Source: JACRBK01 sp964427955
Lineage (GTDB): Bacteria > Chloroflexota > Anaerolineae > Aggregatilineales > Aggregatilineaceae
Direction: 5' to 3'
DNA: 30,024 bases
NCBI GenBank assembly: GCA_964427955.1
Contig: CAYRWY010000020.1
Coordinates: forward strand, 1 to 30,024
Shown here: positions 1 through 7,376 of the stretch, one piece after another
Layout of the letters: the number at the start of each line of letters is the position of its first letter
Numbering within the stretch: the stretch's first letter is position 1
The notes under the pieces: model-generated
The model's input: the letters and a program-made list of their open reading frames with translations, nothing else
The model's database searches: none
What the model was told of the DNA's origin: nothing
Translations under genes and position numbers: made by a program

Positions 1-147
1 CACCCGGTGGCGAGGGGGAGTGGCGTCGCCGAAACGTCGGTGTAGGGAAGCGGCGCCGCTGCGCCCTGCTTTTATTGTCCCTCAAAAATCCTGGTTCTCA
101 ATGCCTGTCTGCCCCTGAACAGAAGAACGAACCTATCGGGCCACCTA

Positions 148-936
148 TCAACCTGTCCTCAACTCACGTTGAAGTAGCTCGAAAAACGCGGTGCGGGCGT
201 GGCGCTCCTGCCAGGGATAGTGCCCGCAGCGCGCCAGCGTCACCACGCGGAAGTCGTCCAGCACCGGGGTGAGCGGATCGCGAATGCCCGCCAGCGGGTG
301 CGGATCGTAATCGCCGTGGATGGCGATCACAGGACAGCGGATGGCGCGGCCCAGCGCGACCAGATCGCCCGACTCGCGCAGCGCGCAGGCGTCCGCCCAC
401 ACGGCGTTATACACATCCGACTGCACTTCGAGCACGTCCTGATCGGGATCGGCCAGCAGATCGACGCTGTCGGTCTTGTGCTTCAGCGTGCTGCCGACGA
501 ACGCCAGCGCGGCGGGATCGTCCAGGTGGCGGAAAGCGTCTTCGAGGGCGCGGCGATCCGCGGCGTCGAGGCGGCTCAGGCGCGTTTCCATGATGGCCGG
601 GGCGTAGCGGGCGTCGAATACCCCGCTGCTGACCAGGATCAGGGTGCGGACGGTCTCAGGATGGCGCGCGGCAGTGATAAAGCTGAGCATGGCGCCCCAC
701 GACCAACCGATCAGCGCCACGGGCAGTTGTCCGTGCGCCGCCAGGACGGCGTGCAGTTCCTCGACCTGGCCGTCCAGCGTGCGGGCAGTTTGCAGCGGTT
801 CCAGCACGCCCCACCCTGCCCCAGCCAACTCGCGCGCGACCGGAGCCAGCGATCCCGGCGCGCCCGGACCGCCGTGCACGACCGCCACCGTGTGAGGGGG
901 ATCGCCGTAGGCCCGCAGAAGGGGTGTCACGCTCAC
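148..936 (-). CDS. alpha/beta-fold hydrolase (peptidase S33 / prolyl aminopeptidase-like)
   Basis: A cytosolic alpha/beta hydrolase of about 262 residues with no signal peptide; the substrate cannot be told from the sequence. The oxyanion-hole motif HGGPG lies at residues 21-25, the nucleophile elbow GWSWG at 77-81 (Ser79), the acid loop HGDYDPHP at about 207-214 (Asp209 or Asp211) and the catalytic His in GHYPW at 238-242. This order and the HGGPG motif fit the prolyl iminopeptidase branch. I chose the GTG at 936 because it overlaps the stop of the upstream membrane-protein gene as GTGA, suggesting translational coupling; reading further upstream only adds low-complexity antisense sequence from that gene. 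A second GTG at 939 is equally possible. Family is secure, specific activity is not. Confidence 0.85.
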   Translation of the reverse strand: MSVTPLLRAYGDPPHTVAVVHGGPGAPGSLAPVARELAGAGWGVLEPLQTARTLDGQVEELHAVLAAHGQLPVALIGWSWGAMLSFITAARHPETVRTLILVSSGVFDARYAPAIMETRLSRLDAADRRALEDAFRHLDDPAALAFVGSTLKHKTDSVDLLADPDQDVLEVQSDVYNAVWADACALRESGDLVALGRAIRCPVIAIHGDYDPHPLAGIRDPLTPVLDDFRVVTLARCGHYPWQERHARTAFFELLQRELRTG

Positions 937-1415
937 CACCCGAATTCGCGCGCGATCAGGCCGCGCTTTAGCGTCTTCTGGCTGAGCAGATAGTTGAGGT
1001 CTTTCCGGTTGTCGTAGGACAACTGCACGTAAAAATAGTTGACGTATTCCAACGCCGTCAGGGTATAGAGCAGCACGCCGATGATCATGTCCGCAGAGGA
1101 CAACGTGTCCCCCCAGTAGCCCAGCAGCACCGGCGGCACAGCGAGCAGCAGCGGGATCACCGTCCGCAGCGCGCGAAACACCCTCGCCCAGCGCGCCAGC
1201 GTATGCCTGCCGGACCGCACATCCCGCCACTTGAGGAAGGCGAACGCCGATCCGACGATCAGCAGGGCGGACAGCAGCCCGGTCGTCAGGATCGTGAACT
1301 GGCCGAGATCAAACTGCGCGTGCAAGCGCCAGATCAGGCCGGGAAATACGACCAGCGCGTTGAACAACTCGAACGTCCATATATAACGAAAGCGGGCGAT
1401 CAGATCCCTTCTCAA
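933..1415 (-). CDS. small multi-pass membrane protein, function unknown
   Basis: A protein of 160 residues that I do not recognise. It shows about four hydrophobic segments (near residues 17-30, 41-60, 86-104 and 108-126) separated by Arg-rich loops, so it is probably an integral membrane protein. It ends in a charged, Lys/Arg-rich tail. The start is a TTG at 1415 preceded by a good ribosome-binding site (GAGAGG about 6 bases upstream). It overlaps the start of the downstream alpha/beta hydrolase by four bases, so the two are probably co-translated. A palindromic repeat lies just upstream at 1430-1452. No catalytic motif is visible. Confidence 0.7.
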   Translation of the reverse strand: MRRDLIARFRYIWTFELFNALVVFPGLIWRLHAQFDLGQFTILTTGLLSALLIVGSAFAFLKWRDVRSGRHTLARWARVFRALRTVIPLLLAVPPVLLGYWGDTLSSADMIIGVLLYTLTALEYVNYFYVQLSYDNRKDLNYLLSQKTLKRGLIAREFGW

Positions 1416-1429
1416 CTCAAACCTCTCTT

Positions 1430-1452
1430 GGGGCGATCCGGCGGATCGCCCC
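1430..1452. repeat. short palindromic repeat (REP-like)
   Basis: Eleven-base arms (GGGGCGATCCG and its exact reverse complement) separated by a single base form a near-perfect hairpin followed by CTAC. It sits between two minus-strand genes. It resembles the intergenic element at 29161-29216, which also has GGGGC/GCCCC next to TAC. It has no T-tract, so it is a repeat more than a terminator. Confidence 0.6.
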
Positions 1453-1475
1453 TACTGCGGCGGCTATCGACCGCG

Positions 1476-2222
1476 TTACTCGACCCAGACCCACTGGATG
1501 TGCGCCAGCTCGCCATTGATCAGGAAATGGACCGTCCACCAGCCGCTGTCCCACGCCGTATCTTTGTAGACCAGGCCCGTGAGCAGCAGCTCACCGTTGT
1601 AGCTCGAATCGGCGGTGACCGACTCCTGCCCGGAGACGGTGCCCGACGGCGACCACCACTCCACGTCGATCTTCACCGGATCGGTGATGAGGGCCATCAC
1701 GAAGCAGACGTTCAGATCTTCCGTCGTGGTAAAACCGGCCACCGGCGTGTTGTCGGTGCATTGAGTCGAGGTGCCCGCGACCGGGTAGGAAGCCACCACG
1801 AATTCGTTGATGGGCAGCACCGGCGAGGCATTGACGAACAGCCGGAACTTGGCCGAGGTCCCGCTGTCGCCCTGCACCCCGATATAATACGTGCCGGTCG
1901 CCGGGAATTCGACGATCAGGCCGTTGGCGTGCGGCCCGGTGGACCCGGCCAGCAGCGTGGTCTTGTCCTGGTCCAGCACCACGACCGACACCTGCATATC
2001 CCCTTCCGTCACGTCGAACACCACCGCCATGCGCAGGCTGTCGTAGACGTCGATGCTGTAGACCGCGGTAGGAGCCGCCGCCGTCAGCTCGCCGGTCACG
2101 GCCTCTTCCACGCGCAGCGGCGTCGGCTGACCCTGGGCCTGGACGTTATGGCTGGCCGGTCCGACCACGGACACCAGCAGCACGATCCCGATCATGAGTT
2201 TGAACCACCGCAAATGACCCAT
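1476..2222 (-). CDS. secreted beta-rich protein with PPC-like domain, function unknown
   Basis: A 248-residue exported protein. Residues 1-30 are a signal peptide (short basic start, hydrophobic LMIGIVLLVSVVG, AQA-type cleavage near residue 30). Residues 35-130 resemble bacterial pre-peptidase C-terminal (PPC)-like domains: a VTGEL start, YSIDVYDS, and a GTYYIGVQGD strand near the end. The C-terminal 100 residues form a second beta domain that is similar to the C-terminus of the secreted protein at 27004-28386: both have a DLNV/DLNA strand, a W-T-V strand and end in an acidic V-E. The start ATG has a perfect AGGAGG eight bases upstream. No enzyme motif is seen; an extracellular binding or structural role is an inference. 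Confidence 0.8.
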   Translation of the reverse strand: MGHLRWFKLMIGIVLLVSVVGPASHNVQAQGQPTPLRVEEAVTGELTAAAPTAVYSIDVYDSLRMAVVFDVTEGDMQVSVVVLDQDKTTLLAGSTGPHANGLIVEFPATGTYYIGVQGDSGTSAKFRLFVNASPVLPINEFVVASYPVAGTSTQCTDNTPVAGFTTTEDLNVCFVMALITDPVKIDVEWWSPSGTVSGQESVTADSSYNGELLLTGLVYKDTAWDSGWWTVHFLINGELAHIQWVWVE

Positions 2223-2257
2223 CGCTCGATCCTCCTGGCGTAATCTGGCGAGACAAT

Positions 2258-2293
2258 AAAAAACTGGCGGGCTGAAAGACCAGCCGCCAGTTT
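2258..2293 (-). terminator. intrinsic terminator of the PAP2 gene
   Basis: Read on the minus strand, the arms AAACTGGCGGCTG and CAGCCCGCCAGTTT pair over about 13 base pairs with one bulge and a six-base loop, followed at once by a T-run (six A's at 2258-2263 on the plus strand). It lies about 30 bases past the PAP2 stop codon. Confidence 0.85.
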
Positions 2294-2324
2294 CGATTGT
2301 AGCATAGTTACGGGAACGCGCAGG

Positions 2325-3233
2325 CTAGATGCGGCTGCCGCTGGCTTCCGAGCTGCGCCGCGCGATCCAATCCAGCGAGAACTGGTGCTTGCGGCACCAC
2401 AGGAACACGGTGCTGAAGGAGACCAGGGCGAAGGTCGCCCCGCCCAGCGCATCGATCACCCAGTGGTGGCCGAGGTAGAAGGTCGAGGAGGCGACGCAGA
2501 TCGGCAGCAGGATCACCGGCAGCGCCTTGCGGCCCCACACGGCGATGCACACCAGCGCGATGTAGGTCGGATAGGCGGTGTGCAGCGAGGGCATCGCGGC
2601 CACCGGGTTCGGTCCCGCGCTCACCACGCTGGCGTCCACGATGAAGTGGTCGAGCGTGATGGGCGTGCCCGGCAGGTAGTGATGAATGGTCGCATACCAG
2701 GGCGGCGCCGCCGGGAAAAAGACGAACGTCGCGAATCCGGCAAACGACAGCGCCACCAACCCCGCTGCAAACGACCAGTAATCCGTACGGCGGTGACGCC
2801 ACAGCGCCACCGAGGCGATGATGGGCGTCATGAAGTGTGACATGTAGAAAAAGTTCGTCAGCACGTCCAGGATGGGCGTATACGGCTGGTGCCAGAGGTG
2901 CTGCTGCATCCAATAGGTGGGCAGCATCCCGCCGCCGAGCGCCTTCTCCCAGCGAATCATATCCGTGACGTGCGTGCTGGCCGACGAAAATTCATCGGCG
3001 AAATTACGCAGCGTATCGTAAGTGAACAGCAGAATGATGAAGGGCGCAAAATCCACCGCGAACACGCGCACCTTGGGATTCATCACCGCCAGGGCGATGA
3101 TCAACAGGGTCGCCATCTCGGTCGAGGGGTACATGACCCCGGTCGCGCTCAACATCAGGGCGATCAACGCCAGCACGCCGATTTCGCTCATCAGCGCCCG
3201 GTCGTGCACCACACTGGAAATCTTGCTCCACAT
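2325..3233 (-). CDS. PAP2-superfamily membrane phosphatase / inositolphosphotransferase-like protein
   Basis: A 302-residue polytopic membrane protein with about six transmembrane segments. It carries the PAP2 (type 2 phosphatidic acid phosphatase) motifs: an MPSLHTAYP motif with His218, and YLGHHWVIDALGG with His257 and Asp261 as the expected catalytic pair. The upstream FFPAAPPW segment, in place of the usual KxxxxxRP motif, is typical of the PAP2_3 / inositolphosphorylceramide-synthase-like branch, whose members move or remove phospho-head groups of lipids at the membrane surface. The gene has its own sigma-A-like promoter (3327-3354), a roughly 90-base leader with a hairpin, and a clean terminator. 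The ATG at 3233 has only a weak ribosome-binding site. The exact lipid substrate is unknown. Confidence 0.85.
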   Translation of the reverse strand: MWSKISSVVHDRALMSEIGVLALIALMLSATGVMYPSTEMATLLIIALAVMNPKVRVFAVDFAPFIILLFTYDTLRNFADEFSSASTHVTDMIRWEKALGGGMLPTYWMQQHLWHQPYTPILDVLTNFFYMSHFMTPIIASVALWRHRRTDYWSFAAGLVALSFAGFATFVFFPAAPPWYATIHHYLPGTPITLDHFIVDASVVSAGPNPVAAMPSLHTAYPTYIALVCIAVWGRKALPVILLPICVASSTFYLGHHWVIDALGGATFALVSFSTVFLWCRKHQFSLDWIARRSSEASGSRI

Positions 3234-3281
3234 AAGCCGCTCTCGACTCGTCTTCGTCCGCCTGTCTGGCGTCCAGACCCG

Positions 3282-3310
3282 AAATAAAGAAACTGGCGGT
3301 CTGGGCCAGT
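3282..3310 (-). promoter_or_regulatory. terminator-like hairpin in the leader of the PAP2 gene
   Basis: On the minus strand ACTGGC pairs with GCCAGT and is followed by TTTCTTTATTT. A competing stem is possible between CCAGACC (3298-3304 on the opposite strand) and GGTCTGG (3273-3279), which cannot form together with the first. The stem-loop shares AACTGGCGG with the terminator behind the gene. An attenuation role is inferred. Confidence 0.4.
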
Positions 3311-3326
3311 CTTCACGGTTAAGAGT

Positions 3327-3354
3327 ATTTTACCCGGCTTCCCTTTGAAATCAA
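3327..3354 (-). promoter_or_regulatory. predicted sigma-A promoter of the PAP2 gene
   Basis: On the minus strand TTGATT (3349-3354) and TAAAAT (3327-3332) are separated by 16 bases. This would start the mRNA near 3320, giving a leader of about 87 bases. Confidence 0.5.
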
Positions 3355-3457
3355 GAGTAGAAAACGTTTTTTTAAGGTCTTTTACGTCTTCTTTATCATC
3401 TTAGCAGGGAGGCAAAGAACAGCCGCCGATGCTACAATCCGACTAACCTGATCTCCA

Positions 3458-3906
3458 ATGCCATCCGTGGTGCTCACTATGCCGCCAGCCCGTCGCTTGA
3501 CCCGTCTCGCCAGCAATCCGCTGATCACCCCGGCCATGCCCGGCACCGGGAAGAACATCAACGAGCCGTCGCTCATCCGCGTCCCGGACTGGATCGAGAA
3601 TCCGCCGGAGCGCTATTACCTGTATTTCGCGCACCACGTCGATGAGCACATCCGCCTGGCCTATGCCGACCGCGTCGATGGCCCCTGGACGAAGTACGGA
3701 CCACCTCGATCAGACGCCCTGCGTCGAGTACATCGAAATGTCCTCGGTCGCTGCTCAAGCCGGAAACGCGCTACGAAGGGGCGGATCTGCCGATCACCCC
3801 GTCCAGCGCGGGCAGAGCCACCACGCGGGTGCACGAACTGCGCGATCCGGATGGCAACCTCTTCTACCTGCTGTATTCCATCGCCGCGGCGTGCCAGGGG
3901 TGTTGA
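3458..3906 (+). pseudogene. decayed glycoside-hydrolase-like gene (GH43-type beta-propeller fold)
   Basis: Three pieces of one protein lie in three successive reading frames. The first (3458 to about 3705) encodes SNPLITPAMPG, INEPSLIRVPDW, YYLYFAHHVDEHIRLAYAD and GPWTKYGP, typical of the start of a five-bladed propeller glycosidase-like family. The second, one frame on, encodes HLDQTPCVEYIEMSS. The third (about 3747-3906) encodes LLKPETRYEGADLPITPS, HELRDPDGNLFYLLYSIAAA and ends in TGA at 3904-3906. The middle of the protein, which should hold most of the propeller, is absent. Two +1 shifts plus a large internal deletion make this a pseudogene and not simply a sequencing slip. The family assignment is from memory of motif patterns. 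Confidence 0.65.
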
Positions 3907-3914
3907 TGGGCGCT

Positions 3915-3943
3915 TTGCGCGACCGTCCGGGAACCCGTATAAT
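3915..3943 (+). promoter_or_regulatory. predicted promoter of the tandem-HTH regulator
   Basis: A perfect TATAAT (3938-3943) lies about 35 bases before the start codon, with TTGCGC (3915-3920) 17 bases upstream as a weak -35. Confidence 0.5.
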
Positions 3944-3978
3944 GGAACCAAACAGTCACCGCCCCTGGGGAGGTTATG

Positions 3979-4889
3979 ATGAGTGTGGATGAATTCGCCA
4001 ATGTCGCCGCCCGGATGCACAAGCAGTTGGGCAAAAAGGGCAAAAAAGAGGAAGGGCCGCGCGATTTCGAAGAGCTGCACCTGGTGCGCGCGCGCATTCT
4101 CGGCGTCTTGATCCGGGACGCGCGGCTGGCGGCGGAACAAAGCTCCGAACAATGCGCTTCCCAACTCGGCATCACGCCGCAGGCGCTCGAAGAGTGGGAG
4201 CTTGGCCGGGGTGTGCCCAGCCTGCCCCAGTTGGAACTGCTGGCCTACCAGGTCGGCGTGCCGATCAGCCACTTCTGGGGCACCGAAGTCACGCTCCGGC
4301 AGGAGCAGCACCGCCCGGTCGATGCCGAGGAGTACGTCCTGCTGCGCAGCCGGGTGATCGGGGCGCTGCTGCGCTCGATCCGCCAACAGCGCAACCTGAC
4401 GCCGGANNNNNNNNNNNNNNNNNNNNNNNNNNNNNNNNNNNNNNNNNNNNNNNNNNNNNNNNNNNNNNNNNNNNNNNNNNNNNNNNNNNNNNNNNNNNNN
4501 NNNNNNGGGTGATCGGGGCGCTGCTGCGCTCGATCCGCCAACAGCGCAACCTGACGCCGGACCAACTGGCGACCGCCGCCGGGTGCTCGGTCAGCAATAT
4601 CAATGCTTACGAGCTGGGCCAACGCCCGATCCCGACGCCGATCCTGATCTCGCTGGCGAGCGCGTGCGGGGTAAACCTGTCCTATTTCCTCGAAAACGGC
4701 AACCGGATCGGCACCTTCTTGATCTTGCAGGAGGATCTGAAGCACTTCAGCGCGCTGCCGGAAAACGTGCGCCATTTCGTGTCGGCACCGGTCAACCAGC
4801 CGTACATCGAGCTGGCCATGAAGCTGTCCCAGATGGGGACCGACCAACTGCGCGGCATCGCCGAGGCCATCCTGGAGATCACGCTGTAG
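3979..4889 (+). CDS. XRE-family regulator with two tandem helix-turn-helix domains (split by scaffold gap)
   Basis: A cytosolic DNA-binding regulator. Two Cro/C1-type HTH domains follow one another: the first at about residues 38-98 (ILGVLIRDARLAAEQSS to VPISHFWG), the second beginning VIGALLRSIRQQRNLTP and ending VNLSYFLE. They look like an internal duplication. A roughly 60-residue helical tail follows. The gene is interrupted by 100 N. The 55 bases before the gap (4352-4406) are identical to the 55 after it (4507-4561); collapsing this overlap restores one frame and gives a protein of about 251 residues. The ATG at 3979 is preferred over 3976 because GGGGAGG at 3967-3973 is then five bases away. 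Target genes are unknown. Confidence 0.85.
4352..4561. other. assembly gap (100 N, 4407-4506) flanked by a 55-base duplicated contig end
   Basis: Bases 4352-4406 and 4507-4561 are identical. The offset of 155 bases shifts the reading frame by two, exactly the shift seen between the two halves of the regulator gene. The simplest reading is two overlapping contigs that the scaffolder failed to merge, so the N run is not real sequence. Confidence 0.9.
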
Positions 4890-4929
4890 CCCCCGGTGCG
4901 CCCCACGTGGACTGAGGGGCCGAGGGTGC

Positions 4930-4958
4930 TTGACAGTCCCTGGCGATTCCATTACAAT
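4930..4958 (+). promoter_or_regulatory. strong sigma-A promoter of the cold-shock gene
   Basis: A consensus TTGACA (4930-4935) and TACAAT (4953-4958) are separated by 17 bases. Transcription would start near 4965 and produce a leader of about 145 bases. Confidence 0.8.
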
Positions 4959-5010
4959 TTACTTCGTAGTGGAGAAGGTTGTTCGCATTACCGGAATAGG
5001 TTATACCCGG

Positions 5011-5045
5011 CGCGAGTGAGAAGCTCATTCGCGTTGGTGTTTTTT
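5011..5045 (+). promoter_or_regulatory. hairpin plus T-run in the cold-shock leader
   Basis: CGCGAGTGAG (5011-5020) pairs with CTCATTCGCG (5024-5033) over ten base pairs with one G-U and a three-base loop; six T's follow at 5040-5045. It could be an attenuator or part of the temperature-responsive leader fold known for cspA mRNAs. The role is inferred. Confidence 0.45.
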
Positions 5046-5110
5046 CGTAAAGCAACTCCATCCCCACGCGCCTTGTATCCTCTCTTTTTGGTGGGAAGGA
5101 GTCTCCCCAA

Positions 5111-5326
5111 ATGACTGCTCGTATCAGCGGCACTGTGAAGTGGTTCAATTCTCAAAAAGGCTATGGCTTTATCCAGCGTGAAGGCGGCCCGGATGTGTTC
5201 GTGCACTACAGCGCCATCCAAAGCTCCGGCTACCGTGAACTGGCCGAGGGCGACCGCGTAGAGTTCGAAATCACCGCTGGCCCCAAAGGCCCGCAGGCGA
5301 CCAACGTCCTCCGTTTGGGCAAGTAA
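5111..5326 (+). CDS. cold-shock protein (CspA family)
   Basis: A 71-residue single cold-shock domain, the full usual length. It binds single-stranded RNA and DNA and acts as an RNA chaperone in the cytoplasm. RNP1 is KGYGFI at residues 16-21 and RNP2 is VFVHY at 29-33; the start GTVKWFN and the end ATNVLRL are standard. An AAGGAG ribosome-binding site lies about ten bases upstream. The gene stands alone, with a consensus promoter, a long structured leader and its own terminator, which is the classic layout of a cspA-type gene. Which paralogue it is cannot be decided. Confidence 0.97.
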   Translation: MTARISGTVKWFNSQKGYGFIQREGGPDVFVHYSAIQSSGYRELAEGDRVEFEITAGPKGPQATNVLRLGK

Positions 5327-5354
5327 TCTCCGCCCACTTAGCATTGACTTCCAG

Positions 5355-5386
5355 GCGCCCGGTCATCCGACACGGGCGCTTTTTTT
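5355..5386 (+). terminator. intrinsic terminator of the cold-shock gene
   Basis: GCGCCCG (5355-5361) pairs with CGGGCGC (5373-5379) and is followed by seven T's. Confidence 0.9.
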
Positions 5387-5419
5387 GGCGTGCGGGACGA
5401 TGCGGTAGAATTGCCGCTC

Positions 5420-7375
5420 ATGACCCTACCTAGTGCTTCCTTCAAACCCCGCTGGACCCTGTTGGCCATGACCGCCGTGCTGCTGCTGGCGGCCTATCAA
5501 CGCATCCACGGTCTGAACGACCAGGGCCTGTGGGGCGATGAGGGCTGGTCGATCTGGCTGGCGCGCGGGGATTCGCTGCGCGATCTCACCCTGACGATGG
5601 TCGCGGACCATCATGGCCCGACCTACTCCGTCCTGCTGCGGCTGTGGGACCTCGTAGCCGGGCCGACGGTGCTGGGGCTGCGCTGGATCACGATCCTGTT
5701 TTCCATCGGCGGTGTCGCGCTGATCTACCGGCTGGGCCGCGCCATGTTCAACCCGGCGGCGGGCGTCGGGGCGGCGCTGGCGCTGGCGCTGATGGACAAG
5801 CAGACCGTGCTGGCGCAGGAAGTGCGCGATTACCCGATGGTGTATTTCACCATGATCGCCATCGCGTATAGTTATGTGATGTGGCTGAACACCCCTCCCC
5901 TTACTCCCCTCCCCGTGCACGGGGAGGGGACGGGGGTGGGGTTACGCCGGGGCTACGCCTTCTGGTTCGTGGCGACGAGCATCTTCGGGCTGTACCTGCA
6001 TTACTACTGCTTCATGGTCAACCTGGCGATCCTGGCGCACGCCGCCCTGACGATGCGCGACCGGCGGCAGTGGAAACACTTCCTCGCGCTGAACGCGCTG
6101 ATCGGGCTGGCCTTCGCGCCGTGGCTGCCGGTGGCCGTGCACCAGTTCGTGATCACCCCGGTGGACAGCGAAGTGCTGAACATCCACGGGATGGCCTTCA
6201 ACCGCCACACCCTGGACTATCTCGCCACCGAATCGTTCGGCAAGCCGGTGGCGCTGTACGCCCTGCTGGCGCTGGCAGGCTGGATCGGGCCGCTCAGCGA
6301 ACGCGTGCCCGGCGTGATGCGGCGACAACCGCGCGACCGGCGGCAGTCGATGGCGCTGCTGGCGGCGCTGTGGTTCGCCGTGCCGGTGATCCTGACGGCG
6401 GCGCTGCACAGCCGCTTCCCGCTGCTGACGGATCGCAACATCTCGGTGATCATGCCCGCCATCGCGCTGCTGGCCGGGTTCGGCTTCACGGCCTTCGAGC
6501 GCTACGGCGCGCTGTGGATCGCCGCGTTCGTGATCGCCAACGAACTGCTGATCACGAGCGCCTACTACGTCAAACCGCCCTGGCGGGAGATGGCGGCGGA
6601 CGTCACCGCGGAATATCCCGGCGGCGAGCCGGTGCTGCTGGACGTGGAAGGCGAGCACGCCGCCGCGTGGTACCACTTCTCGCTCGATCTGCCGGAGAAT
6701 ATTCACACCGTCGTCGATTGGCTCCCGGAGCAAGCCGAGGGCAAGGAACTGGCGGTATCGCTCTACGACCTGCGCAAGCGTTACCGGGGCGATTTCATCC
6801 CGCACCTGCAACGCATCATCGCGCCGACGGACGGGCTGTGGCTGGCCTACTGGGGCGATCCCGCCAAGAAGCATGACATCTTCGACGTGCTGGGCGCGGC
6901 AGGCTTCGTCCGCACCGGGACGCTCGCCTACTCCCATCACGGCTACCCGATCTACGCCTATCGCTATGACCGGACGTCGGCGCTGCAAACGGTGATCGCC
7001 CGCTGGGGCGACGCGATCACGCTGCGCCGCGACGCCTGGTCGCCGCAGGTCAAGCGCGGCGATCCGCTGACCGTCTTCCTGTGGTGGGGCGCCGAAGCTC
7101 AACCGCCCGCCGACTACAGCGTCTCGGTCTTCCTGCTCGACTCGTCCGGCGTGCTGCGCACCCAGCACGACAGCTATCCCGCTAACGGCCACGCGCCGAC
7201 CTCCGGTTGGCAGGCGGGCGACTTCGTGTTCGACACGCACGCGCTGAAAACCAGCGATCTGCCGCCCGGCGAGTACACCGTCGCGGTCAAGCTGTATACG
7301 TGGTGGGACGGCGCGATCCTGCATACGGGGGACGACGCCGAGTATCAGGTGTTAGGGACGGTCACGATCCAATAA
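5420..7375 (+). CDS. GT-C membrane glycosyltransferase (family 39 / ArnT-PMT-like)
   Basis: About 651 residues. The N-terminal 400 residues are polytopic: a first transmembrane helix (residues 13-30), then the GLWGDEGWS loop with the acidic pair Asp40-Glu41 expected to bind the polyprenyl-phosphate sugar donor, then about ten further hydrophobic segments. QEVRDYP matches the conserved extracellular (E/D)xRxY-like site of this fold. The last 250 residues are soluble and beta-rich, probably outside the membrane. Such enzymes transfer a sugar from a lipid carrier to an extracytoplasmic acceptor. The ATG at 5420 is preferred to the GTG at 5390, which is only just past the terminator of the cold-shock gene. 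A palindromic repeat (5892-5941) is read through in frame, adding about 20 residues between two helices. Acceptor and sugar are unknown. Confidence 0.85.
   Translation: MTLPSASFKPRWTLLAMTAVLLLAAYQRIHGLNDQGLWGDEGWSIWLARGDSLRDLTLTMVADHHGPTYSVLLRLWDLVAGPTVLGLRWITILFSIGGVALIYRLGRAMFNPAAGVGAALALALMDKQTVLAQEVRDYPMVYFTMIAIAYSYVMWLNTPPLTPLPVHGEGTGVGLRRGYAFWFVATSIFGLYLHYYCFMVNLAILAHAALTMRDRRQWKHFLALNALIGLAFAPWLPVAVHQFVITPVDSEVLNIHGMAFNRHTLDYLATESFGKPVALYALLALAGWIGPLSERVPGVMRRQPRDRRQSMALLAALWFAVPVILTAALHSRFPLLTDRNISVIMPAIALLAGFGFTAFERYGALWIAAFVIANELLITSAYYVKPPWREMAADVTAEYPGGEPVLLDVEGEHAAAWYHFSLDLPENIHTVVDWLPEQAEGKELAVSLYDLRKRYRGDFIPHLQRIIAPTDGLWLAYWGDPAKKHDIFDVLGAAGFVRTGTLAYSHHGYPIYAYRYDRTSALQTVIARWGDAITLRRDAWSPQVKRGDPLTVFLWWGAEAQPPADYSVSVFLLDSSGVLRTQHDSYPANGHAPTSGWQAGDFVFDTHALKTSDLPPGEYTVAVKLYTWWDGAILHTGDDAEYQVLGTVTIQ
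5892..5941. repeat. palindromic GC-rich repeat inside the glycosyltransferase gene
   Basis: A perfect 24-base palindrome centred on CCCCGTGCACGGGG (5906-5929) with further CCCCTCCCC / GGGGTGGGG flanks. The same core occurs in intergenic DNA at 15758-15783. Here it is translated in frame as TPLPVHGEGTGVG, a sequence unrelated to the surrounding membrane helices. Confidence 0.8.
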
Positions 7376-7376
7376 C

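Noticed and set aside
5942..7324. Long open frame on the minus strand, antisense to the glycosyltransferase gene
   Set aside because: It is rich in Arg, Gln, His and Asp with no domain, typical of the antisense frame of a GC-rich gene; the plus-strand protein has clear helices and motifs.
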